A DNA stretch of 32,219 nt from contig JAHHSN010000014.1 of the NCBI GenBank assembly GCA_020025195.1, positions 1 to 32,219 of the forward strand, written 5' to 3'. The position numbers and the translations under genes were made by a program. The notes under the pieces were generated by a model that worked only from the letters and a program-made list of their open reading frames with translations, was not told the DNA's origin and made no database searches. This DNA is from Angelakisella sp. (GTDB taxonomy: Bacteria > Bacillota > Clostridia > Oscillospirales > Ruminococcaceae). Positions 30,301 to 32,219 of the stretch are shown here, piece after piece. Within the stretch, counting starts at the first letter, position 1, and each line of letters starts with the position of its first letter.

Positions 30301-30684
30301 ATGGCACATTATCTCGGCGAGCTGACTGAAAGCTCCCTCAAAAATCTGCAGGGGCTCATTGATTCCAATTCCGTCATCGGCGAGGCCATTACCACGCCGG
30401 GCGGCACCACCATCCTGCCCGTCAGCAAGATTGCCTTTGGCTTCGGCTCCGGCGGCAGCGACCTTCCCGCCTCCAATAAGGAGCTGTTCGGCGGCGGCTC
30501 GGGCGGCGGCGTCACCATCACCCCCATCGCCTTCCTCGTCATAAACGGCGCGGACGTCAAGGTGCTCCATGTGCAGAGCCACACCACAACCGCCGACCGG
30601 GTGGTCGATATGGTTCCCGGCGTGGTCGATCAGGTTTCCGGTCTCATCGGCGGCCGTAAAAAAGCCGATCCCGACGGGGAATGA
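30301..30684 (+). CDS. ytfJ: GerW-family sporulation protein YtfJ
   Basis: Protein of 127 residues that fits the GerW/YtfJ family: SNSVIGEAITTPGGTTILPV, then KIAFGFGSGGSD and a Gly-rich GGGSGGGVTITPIAFLV. In Bacillus it is made in the forespore and supports spore germination. ATG is 16 nt after the preceding stop, behind GAAAGGAAC. Its place next to DUF2953 and a DacB/DacF-type gene matches spore-related clusters in Firmicutes. Confidence 0.92.
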   Translation: MAHYLGELTESSLKNLQGLIDSNSVIGEAITTPGGTTILPVSKIAFGFGSGGSDLPASNKELFGGGSGGGVTITPIAFLVINGADVKVLHVQSHTTTADRVVDMVPGVVDQVSGLIGGRKKADPDGE

Positions 30685-30708
30685 TCCCGCCGCGGGAGGA
30701 GGTTTCTC

Positions 30709-32025
30709 ATGCGTAAGCTGGCATTTATAACGGCGACTGTTATTCTGCTTCTGACCCTCTTTGTCACCCCGGCCTCGGCCGCGACCTATGAGCCGGACTT
30801 TGAGGTGCAGAGCAAGGCCGTCTATCTCGAAAATCTCAATACCGGCGCGGTGCTTTATGAAAAGAACGCCGACCAAAGGATGTACCCCGCTTCGCTCACC
30901 AAGATCATGACGGCGATCGTGGTCCTGGAAAACGTGAAGGATCTCGACGGGGAGATGGCGGAATACCCGCTCTATATCCAGAACCTGCTCTACGGCACCA
31001 ACGCCTCGCTCGGCGGACTGGTCGTCGGGGAGCGGCTTTCCATCCGCAATCTGCTCTATTCGGCGCTGGTGCAGTCCGCCAATGAGTCCGCGATGATCCT
31101 CGCGAACTATGTGGGCAACGGCAGCATCGGAGCCTTTGTGGAGATGATGAACCAGAAGGCGGCGGAGCTGGGCTGCAGCGGCACCCACTTCACCAATCCC
31201 ACCGGGCTCCACAATGACAACCACTACACCACCGCGCGGGATATGGCGGTCATGGCGAAATACGCGCTGGAGAACGAGACCTTCGCCAAGATTGTCTCCA
31301 CCTATGTCTATGACATCGGCCCCACCAACAAGCACGAATCCCTGATGCAGTATTCCACCAACCGGATGCTCATTCCGAGCAGCAAATATTTTTACGGTCC
31401 CATCTGCGGCGTCAAGACCGGCACCACCGATGAGGCGGGGCGCTGTTTTGTCGGCAAGGCGGCCTCCGACGGCTACCAGTATCTTTCCGTTGTGCTGGGC
31501 AGCCCCGAAACCGCGGAAGAGCCTTACATGAACTTCATGGAGACCCGCCGGCTTTATAAATGGGCGTTCAACCACTTCACCCTCACCACCCTCTATTCCG
31601 GCGGGGAGCTTCTGGCGGAGGTTCCCGTCCGGTACAGCTCCGACGGCAAGATCGTCCAGCTTTTCACCAAGGACAGCGTGGTTCAGCTCCTCCATGACGA
31701 GGTCTCTCCCGGCAGCATCCAGTACACTGTGGAGATCCCCGAGTATGTGAAGGCACCCATCGAGCAGGGCGAAACCATCGGTACACTCCATGTACGCCTT
31801 GCGGATGAGGAGATTGGCACCATGGAGCTGGTCGCCGGCAAGAGCTATTCCCTCTCCTGGTTTAAGTACTTCTTCGGCAAGATCGGGGAATTTTTCGGCT
31901 CCACCCTCGCCAAGGTCATTCTGGTGCTGGTGGTCCTGCTGGTCGGCGTTTATATCTACTTTATGATCCAGCATAACAAAAAGAAAAAGGCCCAGCGGAA
32001 ATACTACCGCCAGAACCGTTATTAA
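30709..32025 (+). CDS. D-alanyl-D-alanine carboxypeptidase (DacB/DacF-type PBP)
   Basis: Penicillin-binding protein that removes the terminal D-Ala from peptidoglycan stem peptides. Its 438 residues include a signal peptide (1-24, TPASA), the S11 motifs SLTK (62-65), SAN (123-125) and KTG (236-238), a C-terminal beta domain (about 290-385) and a C-terminal membrane segment (about 402-424) with a basic tail. All catalytic motifs are intact. The membrane anchor is a full hydrophobic helix. Next to ytfJ, a role in spore cortex is plausible but other cell-wall roles are equally possible. It ends the operon, with a terminator 10 nt after the stop. Confidence 0.94.
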   Translation: MRKLAFITATVILLLTLFVTPASAATYEPDFEVQSKAVYLENLNTGAVLYEKNADQRMYPASLTKIMTAIVVLENVKDLDGEMAEYPLYIQNLLYGTNASLGGLVVGERLSIRNLLYSALVQSANESAMILANYVGNGSIGAFVEMMNQKAAELGCSGTHFTNPTGLHNDNHYTTARDMAVMAKYALENETFAKIVSTYVYDIGPTNKHESLMQYSTNRMLIPSSKYFYGPICGVKTGTTDEAGRCFVGKAASDGYQYLSVVLGSPETAEEPYMNFMETRRLYKWAFNHFTLTTLYSGGELLAEVPVRYSSDGKIVQLFTKDSVVQLLHDEVSPGSIQYTVEIPEYVKAPIEQGETIGTLHVRLADEEIGTMELVAGKSYSLSWFKYFFGKIGEFFGSTLAKVILVLVVLLVGVYIYFMIQHNKKKKAQRKYYRQNRY

Positions 32026-32035
32026 AAGCTAAGAA

Positions 32036-32072
32036 ACCGCCCGAAGGGAAGCTCCCCCGGGCGGTCTTTTTT
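32036..32072 (+). terminator. Terminator of the operon
   Basis: ACCGCCCG (32036-32043) pairs with CGGGCGGT (32058-32065), extended by AAGGGA/TCCC, followed by CTTTTTT. The remaining 147 bases to the window end show no gene. Confidence 0.85.
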
Positions 32073-32219
32073 ATAGCCTCCGGCATGAGGCGAAGCGAGC
32101 CGCTCAAACCGCCGAAGAAAAATGCCTGAAAAATAATTTCTGTGCCTCCGAAAAGGCGTAACGGCAATAAATCCCCTTTTCGTTCCGGTACCGGCCACCC
32201 GGTCCAAGGGGCGGTTATC

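Noticed and set aside
32022..32207. Minus-strand open frame at the window end
   Set aside because: It spans the terminator and has no ribosome binding site or family resemblance.

Overview
The window looks like chromosome of a GC-rich, spore-forming, Gram-positive anaerobe of the Clostridia (Oscillospiraceae/Ruminococcaceae-like). The reasons are strong AGGAGG-type ribosome binding sites, a T-box riboswitch ahead of ileS, a Cys4 L28 protein, a cell-wall sorting signal of the NPxTG type, sporulation-linked genes (DUF2953/ytfJ/dacB) and an RsgI-like anti-sigma factor. Most of it is ordinary core chromosome. No phage, insertion sequence, CRISPR array, tRNA or rRNA was seen. Placement below class level is inference.

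Layout. 165-1934 (+): a short KdpD-like histidine kinase and a KdpE-like regulator. 2341-5771 (-): response regulator, HAMP histidine kinase and membrane-tethered HtrA protease in one tightly coupled operon, arranged like a secretion-stress (CssRS-HtrA) circuit. 6009-7223 (-): peptidase T. 7420-9526 (-): ECF sigma factor followed by an RsgI-like anti-sigma protein with three PepSY repeats and an Asp-rich spacer. 9753-9995 (+): a small unknown gene that may be frameshifted. 10047-11144 (+): the ATPase YchF. 11203-13773: a wall-anchored surface protein (-) divergent from a small XRE repressor (+), with repeated operator-like sites between them. 14028-15509 (+): an amidase with a strong promoter and a leader of about 110 nt. 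15619-17113 (-): a small lipoprotein and a Cof-type HAD phosphatase. 17206-20698 (-): a long-form IleRS under T-box control.

20811-24097 (-): a TetR regulator, an E2/CAT-fold acyltransferase homolog whose catalytic His position is Glu, and an acyl-CoA synthetase, expressed from a promoter whose -35/-10 spacer is a 17-bp palindrome. 24180-25310 (-): DUF362 protein with two 4Fe-4S motifs. 25468-25695 (+): DUF1653 protein. 25756-27084 (-): CCA-adding enzyme. 27326-27514 (+): rpmB. 27687-32025 (+): an operon of M50 protease, scpA, scpB, DUF2953 protein, ytfJ and a DacB/DacF-type carboxypeptidase, ending at a strong terminator.

The parts most worth following up are the TetR/E2-like/acyl-CoA ligase operon with its Glu-for-His substitution, the sigma/RsgI-like signalling pair, and the surface-protein/XRE pair. 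Gene ends and starts were set from ribosome binding sites and family N-termini. Promoter and terminator calls were made by eye from sequence.
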